In this document: positions 24,257 through 33,163 of the stretch, in pieces
Layout: each line of letters opens with the position of its first letter
Position numbering within the stretch: position 1 is the stretch's first letter
Assembly: GCA_024224155.1 (NCBI GenBank)
Contig: JAAENP010000312.1
Coordinates: 1 to 44,282, forward strand
Length of the DNA stretch: 44,282 nucleotides
From: a bacterium
GTDB lineage: Bacteria; Acidobacteriota; Thermoanaerobaculia; Multivoradales; JAHEKO01
Direction of reading: 5' to 3'
Notes under the pieces: generated by a model
What the model was told of the DNA's origin: nothing
Databases searched by the model: none
Seen by the model: only the letters and a program-made list of their open reading frames with translations
Made by a program: the position numbers and the translations under genes

Positions 24257-24273
24257 CTGGCACTTCGCTTGCA
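24257..24273 (+). promoter_or_regulatory. Sigma-54 (RpoN) -24/-12 promoter for the moxR-bat operon
   Basis: CTGGCAC-TTCGC-TTGCA matches the RpoN consensus TGGCAC-N5-TTGCW with exactly ten bases between the invariant GG and GC. It lies in the rsmA-moxR intergenic region, 35 bases before the moxR ATG, placing the transcription start near 24284. An upstream inverted repeat GGCGCC-acttc-GGCGCC (24172-24188) could be an activator site. Confidence 0.7.
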
Positions 24274-24307
24274 CTTTCAGCGAGCCTCTTCGAGGAGAAA
24301 CAAGCCA

Positions 24308-25297
24308 ATGCAACCGGATATGTCAACTCTGAGTGAACAGGTCGAGAGGGAGACGCTCACTCTCAAGGAAGTCGAAAACGAGATCCGGAAGGTCATTGTC
24401 GGTCAGGACTACCTGCTCGACCGCCTTCTGGTGGGTCTGCTCGCCAGGGGGCATCTCCTGATCGAAGGCGTCCCGGGTCTCGCCAAGACCCTCGCGGTCA
24501 AGACCCTGGCCCAGACGCTGGACATCGATTTCAGGCGGATCCAGTTCACGCCCGACCTGTTGCCCGCCGACCTTCTCGGCACTCTCATCTACGATCAGCG
24601 CCACGGCGAGTTCCTGCCGCGCAAGGGACCGCTGTTCACCAACCTGCTGCTCGCAGACGAGATAAATCGCGCGCCCGCCAAGGTTCAGTCCGCGCTTCTC
24701 GAGAGCATGGAGGAGCGACAGGTAACCTTGGGCGAGACCACCTATCCCCTCGAAGAACCGTTCATGGTTCTCGCGACCCAGAACCCAATCGAGCAGGAGG
24801 GCACCTATCCCCTGGCCGAAGCGCAGATCGATCGATTCATGTTGAAGCTGCGTCTCGATTATCCCCTCCGCAATGACGAGCTCGAAATCCTGGAGCGGAT
24901 GATGGTGGAAGTGCCCAAAGACGTCCGTGCCATCTTGGACGGCGAACGGCTGATTGCTCTCAGAACGACCTGCGACTCGGTCTATCTCGATCACAAGATC
25001 AAGAACTACATCCTGGATCTGGTGCTCGCGACCCGTGATCCCGAAGGCGCCGGCCTGCCCGACCTGAAAAGCCTCATTTCTTTCGGCGCCTCGCCGCGGG
25101 CGACGCTCTTCCTGGCGCGCGCCGCCAAGGCCTTGGCCCTGGTCAGAGGTCGCGGCTTCGTCATTCCGGAAGACGTCAAGGAGATCGCCGCCGACGTGCT
25201 GCGCCATCGCATCGTGGCGACGTACGAGGCCGAAGCCGAGGAGATCACTACCGACACCCTCGTGACTCGTTTGCTGGAACGCATCGAAGTCCCGTAG
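24308..25297 (+). CDS. moxR: MoxR-family AAA+ ATPase
   Basis: 329 residues from ATG 24308, with GAGGAG ten bases upstream. AAA+ motifs: Walker A EGVPGLAKT, Walker B LLLADEINRAP, sensor 1 ATQNPIEQEGTYPLAEAQIDRF and a C-terminal helical lid with sensor 2 in FGASPRATL. MoxR proteins act as chaperone-like ATPases that work with von Willebrand A domain partners, which are encoded directly downstream. The frame is open further upstream but that part overlaps the sigma-54 promoter and is not translated. Confidence 0.93.
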   Translation: MQPDMSTLSEQVERETLTLKEVENEIRKVIVGQDYLLDRLLVGLLARGHLLIEGVPGLAKTLAVKTLAQTLDIDFRRIQFTPDLLPADLLGTLIYDQRHGEFLPRKGPLFTNLLLADEINRAPAKVQSALLESMEERQVTLGETTYPLEEPFMVLATQNPIEQEGTYPLAEAQIDRFMLKLRLDYPLRNDELEILERMMVEVPKDVRAILDGERLIALRTTCDSVYLDHKIKNYILDLVLATRDPEGAGLPDLKSLISFGASPRATLFLARAAKALALVRGRGFVIPEDVKEIAADVLRHRIVATYEAEAEEITTDTLVTRLLERIEVP

Positions 25298-25322
25298 AAG
25301 ACCGAGGCCGCACTCAAGGACC

Positions 25323-26252
25323 GTGCTCGGATTCGCGCGCAAGAAGAAGTCGACCGCTCCTTTCGCGGAGTCGCGGCCGGCGTTGCCCGCCGACCTGATG
25401 CGCAAGGTGCGCCGGATCGAGATCTCGACCAAGAAGCTGGTAGACGAGGGCATAGCCGGCGGCTACCACTCGGTGTTCAAGGGCCGCGGGGTCGAGTTCT
25501 CCGAAGTCAGACCGTACCAACCCGGCGACGATATCCGCGCCATCGACTGGAACGTCACCGCGCGGATGGGCGCCCCGTTCGTCAAACAGTTCGTCGAGGA
25601 ACGGGACCTCACGGTCTTCATCATCGTCGACGTCTCGGGTAGCCTTAATTTCGGTTCGCGCTCGACGCTCAAGCGCGAGCTGGCCGCAGAGATCAGCGCC
25701 CTGCTGAGTTTCGCCGCGCTACGCAACCAGGATCGCGTCGGCGCCGCGCTGGTCTCTGAGCGGCTCGAGCTGTTCCTCGAGCCGCGGCGCCGCCGGAGCC
25801 ACGTGCTGCGCATGGTCCGCGAGGTCCTGGTCCGTACCGGCGGCGGCCTGACCGATCTCGACCGAGCCGTGGCACAGGTCATGCGCAATCTCAAACAGCG
25901 GTCGGTTCTGTTCCTGATCTCCGACTTTCAGGAGACTCCGTTCGCCAACGCCATCAAGCGGGCCAGTGGCCGTCACGATCTGATCGTGATCGAGATCACC
26001 GATCCTCGGGATCTGACGCTGCCACCGGTGGCGGCGGTTCCCCTGCGCGACGCCGAGACAGGCCGGATCGGGTTGATCAACGGCAGCAAGCTCGAGGGCG
26101 AGTTTCTGCGACACCGCGGAGGTGAGCGCGAAAGACTGCATCGGCTGACCCGCCAGGTCGGCGCGGACCTGATACACATTTCCACCGACCGGCCCTATCT
26201 GCCTGAGCTGGTCTCCTTCTTCGAAGAACGACGGCGGCGGCTTTCGAGATGA
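25323..26252 (+). CDS. DUF58/vWA protein, MoxR partner
   Basis: 309 residues from the GTG at 25323. The DUF58 signature block GVEFSEVRPYQPGDDIRAIDWNVTAR (around residue 60-85) is followed by a vWA-like domain with the metal-site motif DVSGSLNFGS. It is always found next to moxR in Bat-type operons and is thought to be the adaptor or client recognised by the ATPase in the cytoplasm. It ends in an ATGA overlap with the next gene. Confidence 0.88.
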   Translation: MLGFARKKKSTAPFAESRPALPADLMRKVRRIEISTKKLVDEGIAGGYHSVFKGRGVEFSEVRPYQPGDDIRAIDWNVTARMGAPFVKQFVEERDLTVFIIVDVSGSLNFGSRSTLKRELAAEISALLSFAALRNQDRVGAALVSERLELFLEPRRRRSHVLRMVREVLVRTGGGLTDLDRAVAQVMRNLKQRSVLFLISDFQETPFANAIKRASGRHDLIVIEITDPRDLTLPPVAAVPLRDAETGRIGLINGSKLEGEFLRHRGGERERLHRLTRQVGADLIHISTDRPYLPELVSFFEERRRRLSR

Positions 26253-27235
26253 ATCACAAAGGCACCGTTCTGATCCTGTTCGCGGCCGCCGCGCTGAGCT
26301 GCCTCGGCTCGCCCACGAGCGCGCAGACGACGGCCCTCGGCGTCGAGCTATCTCCCAGTGAAGTCCTTGTCGGCGACCTCGTCACGGCTACCCTCGCGAT
26401 CGAGCTCGACGTCGCCGCCCCCGAACCCTCCTTCCCGAATTGGCCGCGCCACTGGGGCAGCGCCGAGATCCGCAACATCGGCGAGGTCACCCGCAGCGAA
26501 GTCGGCGCAAGCTCCCCTGGCTCCGATGGCTCCGGTAGCCCCGACAGCCGCACGCGTTACTCACAGACTCTGCTCCTGACCGCCTTCCGACCCGGGAGCG
26601 TCACGCTGCCGCCGGCAGTCGTCACTCTGAATAGCGACGAAACGGTGCTCGAAGTCGCAAGCGAGCCCACGACCTTCGAAGTGGGTTCCGTACTGCCACC
26701 GGGCGAGGAACAGCTCGAGCCCAAGCCGCCAGCGCCGCCCCGACCACTGCCGATTGGCGACCGCTTCTGGTGGACCGCAGGCCTCCTGGCCCTCTTCGCG
26801 GCCGGTCTGCTGGCGCTGATTCTGACTCGCCGTAGCGCCGAGCCCACCTACGCCGGACAGACCATCGACCCATGGCAAGCGTTCGAGCTGGCGCTGGCCA
26901 GACTCGCCACCGCGGCGGATCCTGAGACGGTGTTCACCGGCCTGAGCCTGGAGCTGAGGCGATACCTCGGCAGCTGCCTCGCCTTTCCGGCAGCGGAGAG
27001 CACGACGACCGAGCTGAGACGCCGGCTGCTCCGGTTTGGGTTGCCGGCGAGCGTCAGCGGCGATGTCGTTCGGCTGCTGGTCGAGGCCGACACCGTCAAG
27101 TTCGCCAAGAGAACTCCCGCTCCGGGCAGGGACTCGGAGTGCCTCGAGCAGGCCCGTATCGCCGCGACCGAGGTCCGCGGCTTCCTTCAACGCCAGGCAA
27201 TGGCCGAGGCCGAGGAAGGCGAGGTGGCGGCTTGA
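26249..27235 (+). CDS. Short BatD-like/DUF4381-like membrane protein
   Basis: 328 residues. A cleavable signal peptide (LILFAAAALSCLGSPTSAQ) is followed by a periplasmic beta-rich domain to about residue 165 (GVELSPSEVLVGDLVTATLAIEL pattern as in BatD), a Pro-rich stretch, one transmembrane helix (~172-192) and a helical cytoplasmic domain starting DPWQAFELALARLAT. The arrangement is that of a shortened BatD with a DUF4381-like tail. It likely anchors the MoxR/vWA complex in the inner membrane. Stop overlaps the batA TTG start. Confidence 0.7.
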   Translation: MNHKGTVLILFAAAALSCLGSPTSAQTTALGVELSPSEVLVGDLVTATLAIELDVAAPEPSFPNWPRHWGSAEIRNIGEVTRSEVGASSPGSDGSGSPDSRTRYSQTLLLTAFRPGSVTLPPAVVTLNSDETVLEVASEPTTFEVGSVLPPGEEQLEPKPPAPPRPLPIGDRFWWTAGLLALFAAGLLALILTRRSAEPTYAGQTIDPWQAFELALARLATAADPETVFTGLSLELRRYLGSCLAFPAAESTTTELRRRLLRFGLPASVSGDVVRLLVEADTVKFAKRTPAPGRDSECLEQARIAATEVRGFLQRQAMAEAEEGEVAA

Positions 27236-28227
27236 CCACTTTCGGCCACCTCGCCCAACCCGCCTGGCTTCTGGGTCTCCTGCTGCTGCCGGCGCTGGCG
27301 GTTTGGCGACATCGGGGCGCCGGCGTCGGCGCGCTCTCCTTCAGCCGGTTGCCCGGCGAGCCCTCGGGTGCCTGGAGGCTGCACATCCCCTTCTACCTTC
27401 GGCTGCTGGCCCTGGGACTCGTTTTCATCGCGCTGGCCCGACCGCAGCTCGGCTACGCCTGGGAAGAGAGCCTGACCGAGGGCATCGACATCGAGATCGT
27501 GCTCGACATCTCCGGCAGCATGGGAGCCGAGGACTTCCAGCCCAAGAATCGACTGACGGTCGCCAAATCCGTGGTCAACGATTTCATTCAAGGTCGACCG
27601 GCCGACCGCCTGGGTCTCGTGGTCTTCTCCGGTACCGCCCTGACCCGTGCGCCACTGACCGGAGACCGCGAAATGCTCCGCTTCCTCATTGAGTCGGTCG
27701 AGCTCAACACCCTGCCGGACGGCACCGCCATCGGCGTGGCGCTCGCTAACGCGGCCTCGCGCCTCAAGGACAGTCAGGCCGAGTCGCGGGTCGTGGTTCT
27801 GGTCACCGACGGCGTCAACAACGCCGGGGCGATCGACCCGATGTCGGCGGCCAGCATCTGCAAGGGACTCGGGATCCGCGTTTACACGATCGGTGTCGGA
27901 ACCGACGGCCGGGTACCGGTACCCATGCAGTATCAAAACCCCCTCACCGGCCGCCAAGAGATCCGCCGGGCGCTCATGGACGTCGAAGTCGACGAGGAGC
28001 TGCTGCAGAAAATCGCCGAAACAACGTCAGGGCAGTTCTTCAAAGCCACCGACCCAGAGGGCCTTCGAGAGATCTTCGAGGAGATCGACCGCCTCGAAAC
28101 AACTCCGCTTCAGATCAAGCAGTACACCCGCTTCGAGGAAGCCTTCGTACCCTGGGCGCAGTCCGCCCTGGCGCTGCTCTGCCTGCCACTCGTGATTCGC
28201 CTTACCAAGGTGTCGCTCGAACCATGA
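27232..28227 (+). CDS. batA: BatA, vWA-domain membrane protein
   Basis: 331 residues from the TTG at 27232, overlapping the preceding stop. Two N-terminal transmembrane segments (WLLGLLLLPALAVW and FYLRLLALGLVFIALARP) flank the short basic loop typical of BatA. The vWA domain follows with the complete MIDAS motif LDISGSMGAEDF, T in FSGTALTRAPLT and D in VTDGVNNAG. A third helix closes the protein near 305-325. BatA/BatB were described as Bacteroides aerotolerance proteins; they act at the periplasmic or membrane face with MoxR. Coupled by ATGA to batB. Confidence 0.9.
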   Translation: MTTFGHLAQPAWLLGLLLLPALAVWRHRGAGVGALSFSRLPGEPSGAWRLHIPFYLRLLALGLVFIALARPQLGYAWEESLTEGIDIEIVLDISGSMGAEDFQPKNRLTVAKSVVNDFIQGRPADRLGLVVFSGTALTRAPLTGDREMLRFLIESVELNTLPDGTAIGVALANAASRLKDSQAESRVVVLVTDGVNNAGAIDPMSAASICKGLGIRVYTIGVGTDGRVPVPMQYQNPLTGRQEIRRALMDVEVDEELLQKIAETTSGQFFKATDPEGLREIFEEIDRLETTPLQIKQYTRFEEAFVPWAQSALALLCLPLVIRLTKVSLEP

Positions 28228-29240
28228 CGTTCGCCCAGCCCAACGCTCTTTGGCTGACGCTACTGGCGCCGATCGCGCTTCTGCTGGCGGCTCTCTTCTG
28301 GCAGGGGTACCTGCGGAATCTGAACGCCTGGGCCAAGATCGGTGTCTGGGAGCGCTTGGGGATCGATTTTCGTAAACGACACCTGCGCACTTCCGTCATC
28401 TGCCTGACGCTCGCAATTCTCGGCGTTGCTCTGACCCTCGCGCGCCCACGCTGGGGAACAAGCGAACAGACCGTGGAGCGCCAGGGTGTCGACGTGGTCT
28501 TCGTCCTGGATTCGTCCATGTCCATGGCCGCTCAGGACGTAGCGCCGTCGCGGCTCGACATCTCCAAGACCCTGGTGCGGCGTCTCGCCGGCGCGCTCCC
28601 GGGTCACCGCGTCGCCCTGGTTCAGGCGGAGGGCGAAGGACTCGTGCTGGCGCCGCTGACGGTAGACAGCGCGGTGCTCGACCTTCTACTCGACACGATC
28701 GGTCCCGGCAGCCTGCCCCGGCCGGGCACCCAGCTGGGTCCCGCGCTCCAGGAATCGCTGAAACTCTACCCGCCCGACGGCGAGAAACACCGCACTCTGG
28801 TCTTGATCTCCGATGGTGAGGACCACGGCAGCGGCTGGGAGCAGTCGCTCCAGGCGCTCAAGGACGCCGGCGTCGTCGTGCACGCACTCGGCGTTGGAAC
28901 CACGCGCGGCAGCCCGATTCCCCTGTTGGACGAGGACAACCGTTTCAAACAAGACGCGGAGGGGCGGGTCGTAGTTACGAAGGTCAATGAAGCCGTCCTC
29001 GAACGGCTGGCCGCCGAGACCGGCGGCATCTACATCGCCGTATCGAAACCGGGAACCGACCCGGCACGGATTACCCAGGCGATCTCGGCAATGGAACAAC
29101 GCTCCTTCGAGAGCGAGTCCCTCGAGGTCCTGGCCGAGCGCTTCCAGTGGCCCTTGACTCTGGCCGCCCTCGCGCTCGTGCTCCATCTCTTCGTCTCCCC
29201 CTTGCAGCCGAGACGTTCCGGCAGGGAGGAGCTCGGGTGA
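28224..29240 (+). CDS. batB: BatB, vWA-domain membrane protein
   Basis: 338 residues, same architecture as its upstream neighbour: two N-terminal helices, a vWA domain and a C-terminal helix (PLTLAALALVLHLFV). The MIDAS motif is LDSSMSMAAQD, with ISDGEDHGSGWEQ as the later aspartate loop. Together with BatA it probably forms the membrane receptor part of the Bat complex. Start overlaps the batA stop, and its own stop overlaps the batC GTG. Confidence 0.9.
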   Translation: MTFAQPNALWLTLLAPIALLLAALFWQGYLRNLNAWAKIGVWERLGIDFRKRHLRTSVICLTLAILGVALTLARPRWGTSEQTVERQGVDVVFVLDSSMSMAAQDVAPSRLDISKTLVRRLAGALPGHRVALVQAEGEGLVLAPLTVDSAVLDLLLDTIGPGSLPRPGTQLGPALQESLKLYPPDGEKHRTLVLISDGEDHGSGWEQSLQALKDAGVVVHALGVGTTRGSPIPLLDEDNRFKQDAEGRVVVTKVNEAVLERLAAETGGIYIAVSKPGTDPARITQAISAMEQRSFESESLEVLAERFQWPLTLAALALVLHLFVSPLQPRRSGREELG

Positions 29241-29992
29241 TCCGCTCGCTCGCAGCGGTGCTGACTCTGGCCGCCGGCTGGTCGTTCACCGACCTCAGCC
29301 TCGACCGCCTGCGCTGGAACGCCCGGGAGCGGACCCAGGCGGGCATCGAGGTCCTCGAGACCGAGAACAAGCAGGCTGCCCTCGAAGCTTTTGAGACGGC
29401 AGCGCGCCTCGATCCCGCCAATCCGCTCCTGCGCTACAACGCAGGCTCCGCGCACCTGGTCGCGGGAACCGAGGCCGCGACCCAGCACCTCGAGCTCGCC
29501 GCGGAAACCGCTCCCGAGGAGCTTCGCCCGGCGGCGAGCTACAACCTCGGCAACGCTCGTCTCAACTCCGGCGACCCCGCCGGAGCAATCGAGGCCTACG
29601 AGCAGACACTACGGCTGACGCCGAATCACCTGGAGGCAAAGTTCAACCTCGAGCTCGCGCTTCAGCAGCAACAGCAGCAACAGGAACAGCAGCAAGAGAA
29701 TCAGGACGACAAGGACGCCGACCAGGACGACCAGGGCCAGGAGAACCAGCCATCGTCTGACGAACAGCAGGAGCAGCCGCAGGGCTCGAACCAAGACGAG
29801 CAGGAAAAGCAGGAGCAGAACGGCGAGGGCGAGCAAGAAAAGCAATTGCCGCAGTTCGAAGAGCAGCCCGACATGAGTGCCGAGCAAGCCGCCGCGATCC
29901 TCGAAGCCGTCGAGAATCTCGAGCGTGAGCAACGCCGCAAGCAGGCCGAGCAAGAGATGAAGAAGCGCCCGCATAAGGGGAAGGACTGGTGA
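29237..29992 (+). CDS. batC: BatC-type TPR protein with Gln/Glu-rich tail
   Basis: 251 residues from the GTG at 29237. A hydrophobic N-terminus (SLAAVLTLAAGW) is followed by about three TPR units between residues 35 and 145 (e.g. AASYNLGNARLNSGDPAGAIEAYE). From about residue 136 to 215 the chain is nearly all Gln, Glu, Asp, Asn and Lys, encoded by CAG/GAG-rich DNA at 29659-29870, then a short amphipathic helix (SAEQAAAILEAVENLEREQR) and a basic end. This is the layout of BatC proteins, which probably scaffold BatA, BatB and BatD. The low-complexity tract may vary in length between strains. Confidence 0.85.
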   Translation: MIRSLAAVLTLAAGWSFTDLSLDRLRWNARERTQAGIEVLETENKQAALEAFETAARLDPANPLLRYNAGSAHLVAGTEAATQHLELAAETAPEELRPAASYNLGNARLNSGDPAGAIEAYEQTLRLTPNHLEAKFNLELALQQQQQQQEQQQENQDDKDADQDDQGQENQPSSDEQQEQPQGSNQDEQEKQEQNGEGEQEKQLPQFEEQPDMSAEQAAAILEAVENLEREQRRKQAEQEMKKRPHKGKDW

Positions 29993-31785
29993 CCCCTCTC
30001 GCTCGCGCTCGCGCCGCCGCCCTTGTGGCGTTTGCGGCCTTCACGGTCGGGCTGCAAACGCCCAGAGGAGCGCAGGCGCAGGAGGCGGCTTCGGCCACCG
30101 CCCGGCTCGAGCCGGAGCTCATAGGCGTCGGCCAGGTCGTCACGTTAACGCTCGAGGCGCTCAGCTCGGGCCTGGCGGATCTCGACCTCGATCCTCAGTT
30201 CTCACTCGAGAACCTGGAGATCGTGTCGGGCCCGACGCAGGCGCAAAGCTGGCAGTTCGTCAACGGGCGGGCTTCGAGGTCCGAGAGCCTGATCTGGCGC
30301 CTGCGCGCCAAGAAGGTCGGCGGCGCCAGGGTCAGCCAGATCGTGCTGAAGATCAACGACTCGGTGTTCGAACTGCCCGACCAAACCATTCAGGTCCAGG
30401 AAGAGCCGATCGAGATTCCGGACGCATTCGGGCGACGTCGCTTCGCGGACCCCTTCGAAGATTTCCCTTTTCCTCCTCGACGTCGAGCCCCGAGGCGCGA
30501 AGCCGAGCCCAAGCTCTTTCTGCGAGCCGAGGCGACTCCTCAAGAGCCTTTCGTCGGTCAGCAGGTTCTCTACACGCTCTATCTCTTCACCCAGGCCGAT
30601 GTCGGTGCGATCAACCCCGAAAGCGTGCCCGACTTCGCGGGCTTCTGGGTAGAGGACGTGCCGCAGCCCGACAAGCTTCAGCCCGAGATGGTCGACATCC
30701 AGGGAGAACGCTACGGCCGGGTCGTGCTTCTGCGCAAGGCGGTGTTCCCGATGCATCCCGGCCGCGTCGAGCTCGAGGCAGTGCGGGCGAGATTGGTAGC
30801 CAGCATGCCGAAATACAGCTGGCTCGGGTCGGTCATCGATCGACGGCGTGAGATCTACCGCACCAGCAACGCGGTCACTCTCGACGTCAAAGCCCTACCT
30901 GAGGCTCCGGCTGGTTTTCGAGGCGCGGTCGGCCAGCTTCAGCTCTCGACCGAGGTCGAGCCGCGTGAGGTCAGGGTGGGCGAGGCCGCGACGCTGACCG
31001 TCAAGCTGGAAGGCCGGGGCAACATTCAGGGCGTTCTCGAGCCCGAGCTGCCGGTACTGGAGGGCATGCGCGTATTCCCCCCTGAGCAATCGAGTCGCAA
31101 CCGAGTCGCGGGGACGCAGGTTCGCGGCGAGAAGAGCTGGCGCTACGTGCTGGTTCCAGACCGAGCCGGCCGCTGGGAAATACCTCCCCTCTCGGTGGAC
31201 TATTTCGATCCCTACGACGAGGCGTTCCGAGCCGCCCAAGCTGCACCGGCGGTTTTCACCGCGCTCGCGCCTCTCGACGCGGTCCCGAGCGTTGGCCACT
31301 CGGAGGCGCCCACCCTGGGCCCGAGCACCACCACCGCGGGCGAGCGCGATAGTGAATCCGGCGGTGCGCTGCACCGGTGGTACCGAAAACCGCGCTTCCT
31401 GCTCGGATCGGCGGCACTGGTTACGGCCATGTTGCTCGTCCCCATTGCTCGGCGCCTTCGCAACCGGGGTCAAAGCTCCAAACGCCTGTGCGGGCGCCTG
31501 CGGGATGCCAGCACCATTCAGCATGGTCGCAGAGCGGCGGACGCGCTCGAGAACGCCTGGCGCGACTACCTCGAAGAGCGATTCGATCTGCCACCAGGTA
31601 CCGCCGCGATGCAGTGGACCCAACGGCTGCGGGACGGTGGCCTGAAAGCCGCGGGCCTCACCGAGCTGGGCCGGCTCGTTGAAGACCTCGAATACCTGCG
31701 CTACGCGCCCGAGCTATCGGCCTCTGAGTCCCTTATTGCCGAGCTGGTCGCACGCTCACTTAAGCTGGCCCGCGGCCTGCGTTAA
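29989..31785 (+). CDS. batD: BatD oxygen-tolerance protein
   Basis: 598 residues from a GTG overlapping the batC stop. Signal peptide (AALVAFAAFTVGLQ), then the tandem immunoglobulin-like domains of BatD: ATARLEPELIGVGQVVTLTLEA, KLFLRAEATPQEPFVGQQVLYTLYLF and VEPREVRVGEAATLTVKLEGRGNIQG. A Pro/Arg-rich stretch (FPFPPRRRAPRRE) separates the first two. One transmembrane helix near 470-490 precedes a cytoplasmic helical domain. It is the last gene of the operon and probably receives or stabilises periplasmic clients of the Bat system. Confidence 0.88.
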   Translation: MTPLARARAAALVAFAAFTVGLQTPRGAQAQEAASATARLEPELIGVGQVVTLTLEALSSGLADLDLDPQFSLENLEIVSGPTQAQSWQFVNGRASRSESLIWRLRAKKVGGARVSQIVLKINDSVFELPDQTIQVQEEPIEIPDAFGRRRFADPFEDFPFPPRRRAPRREAEPKLFLRAEATPQEPFVGQQVLYTLYLFTQADVGAINPESVPDFAGFWVEDVPQPDKLQPEMVDIQGERYGRVVLLRKAVFPMHPGRVELEAVRARLVASMPKYSWLGSVIDRRREIYRTSNAVTLDVKALPEAPAGFRGAVGQLQLSTEVEPREVRVGEAATLTVKLEGRGNIQGVLEPELPVLEGMRVFPPEQSSRNRVAGTQVRGEKSWRYVLVPDRAGRWEIPPLSVDYFDPYDEAFRAAQAAPAVFTALAPLDAVPSVGHSEAPTLGPSTTTAGERDSESGGALHRWYRKPRFLLGSAALVTAMLLVPIARRLRNRGQSSKRLCGRLRDASTIQHGRRAADALENAWRDYLEERFDLPPGTAAMQWTQRLRDGGLKAAGLTELGRLVEDLEYLRYAPELSASESLIAELVARSLKLARGLR

Positions 31786-31897
31786 GCGGCAACGGACCGG
31801 GGTGGGCGCCGGTCTTTGACCTGTGGCCTAATCAACTGTTACGAAGCCGGACCTTCTGCTACATTCGCAAGGGCACTCCCCAAGATCGGCTTGGATC

Positions 31898-33031
31898 ATG
31901 ACTGAGTACCACTGCCTAGAACCCCAGGATCTCGAGGTCTTTCTCGAACGCAGGCGCGCGATGCCCTCGTTTGCGCTCGACATGAGCCTGGCCGAGAACC
32001 TTGCCGAGGTGCTCCGCAAGGCCAACGAGTTCGTGCCCTCACACGCCGGCTCACTTCTCCTCGACAACCCCATGGAGAAGAAAAGGAACCGGGAGAACAA
32101 CTCACTGACCTTCATCGCCGCATTCGGCGACAGGGCTCCCGAGCTGCTCAAGCGACGGATACCGGCGCAGACCGGAATCGCCGGTCACGTCTACATGACC
32201 GGGGAGTCGTACGTCGCCCAGGATGTGGGCCGAGACAAGCTCCACCACTCGATGTTCGACCAGACCGACGACTACTCCGCGGAGTCGCTGGTAGCGATTC
32301 CGGTTCGGATCGAGAAAGAAGTCTGCGGCGTGCTCGAGCTGGTCAATCGATCGAGAACCGGTCAGTACAGTCAGCGCGACGTTCATCTCCTCGAGATTTT
32401 CGCCGAGTACATCTCGATCTCTATCCAGAATGTTCTCGACGGGCGCCAGGCCCAGGAGATCGCCAAGCGAGACAACCTGACCGGTCTCTTTAACGACCGC
32501 TACCTCCATATCGCGCTGTCAAAGTCGATCGCCAAGTGCCGACGCGAGGACTCGGATCTGGCCCTCTTGTTCATGGACCTGGACTTCTTCAAGCGAGTCA
32601 ACGACTCCCACGGCCACTTGGCCGGCAGCCAGGTCCTGAGGGAAGTGGGCATCCTGATCAAGAGGACAACGGCGCTCGACGACTCGATCGCAGCTCGCTA
32701 CGGCGGCGACGAATTCGTGGTCGCGCTTCCGGGGCTCGATCTTCTGGAGGCGATCAAGGTGGCCGAGCAACTTCGCCATGAGATCGTGACCACAACCTTC
32801 TGCGACAAACCCGGAGAGATTCAGCCCGATCCGATCCATTTGACCGGGCTCACCTGCTCGGTCGGAGTGGCCACCCTTCATCGCCACCTGCAGGACACCG
32901 AGTCGGTCGAGCGCAGCAAATCGACTCTCCTTCGCCTGGCGGACTCCGCCATGTACGTGGCCAAGGAAACCGGCCGCAATCGCACCGCGACCGCGGGCGA
33001 GCCGGTGCGCCGCTTCAACGTCGCGGATTGA
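31898..33031 (+). CDS. GAF-GGDEF diguanylate cyclase
   Basis: 377 residues, soluble. A GAF sensor domain occupies about 25-180 (IPAQTGIAGHVYMTGESYVAQDV, SLVAIPVRIEKEVCGVLELVN) and a GGDEF domain 190-360 with the intact catalytic motif RYGGDEFVV, the upstream MDLDFFKRVNDSHGH metal/substrate block and TCSVGVAT. It should make cyclic di-GMP from two GTP in response to a ligand or redox signal at the GAF domain. The RxxD inhibitory site expected just before GGDEF is not present, so product inhibition may be weak. It stands alone, 113 bases after batD, followed by palindromes. Confidence 0.88.
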   Translation: MTEYHCLEPQDLEVFLERRRAMPSFALDMSLAENLAEVLRKANEFVPSHAGSLLLDNPMEKKRNRENNSLTFIAAFGDRAPELLKRRIPAQTGIAGHVYMTGESYVAQDVGRDKLHHSMFDQTDDYSAESLVAIPVRIEKEVCGVLELVNRSRTGQYSQRDVHLLEIFAEYISISIQNVLDGRQAQEIAKRDNLTGLFNDRYLHIALSKSIAKCRREDSDLALLFMDLDFFKRVNDSHGHLAGSQVLREVGILIKRTTALDDSIAARYGGDEFVVALPGLDLLEAIKVAEQLRHEIVTTTFCDKPGEIQPDPIHLTGLTCSVGVATLHRHLQDTESVERSKSTLLRLADSAMYVAKETGRNRTATAGEPVRRFNVAD

Positions 33032-33032
33032 C

Positions 33033-33058
33033 CGGCCTCCGAGGCCGATGCTAGCATC
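33033..33058. repeat. Paired palindromes after the GGDEF gene
   Basis: CGGCCTCCGAGGCCG (33033-33047) is immediately followed by the perfect 12-bp palindrome GATGCTAGCATC (33047-33058). No T tract follows, so a factor-binding site or mRNA end structure is as likely as a terminator. Confidence 0.35.
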
Positions 33059-33082
33059 CGGCGGGGTCGATCAGCTCCGACA

Positions 33083-33105
33083 TGCCAAGTTTGGCGTGCT
33101 TGGCA
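33083..33105. promoter_or_regulatory. Inverted repeat, candidate operator of the lysine catabolic pair
   Basis: TGCCAAG-TTTGGCGTG-CTTGGCA is a perfect 7-bp inverted repeat with a 9-base spacer (dyad arms about one and a half helical turns apart), 58 bases upstream of the lysine aminotransferase start. The geometry fits a dimeric repressor or Lrp-type regulator. No good sigma-70 or sigma-54 element was identified with certainty nearby. Confidence 0.45.
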
Positions 33106-33163
33106 ACCCCCTGACAGCAAAGAGGATAGAGGTCACTGGAAGCCTTTTGGCGATGGAGAATGC

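Noticed and set aside
24162-24332. 56-codon ORF with AAGGAG before its ATG, just upstream of moxR
   Set aside because: It contains the sigma-54 promoter and overlaps the moxR start; the translation shows no protein-like pattern. Its ribosome-binding-like sequence is probably chance.
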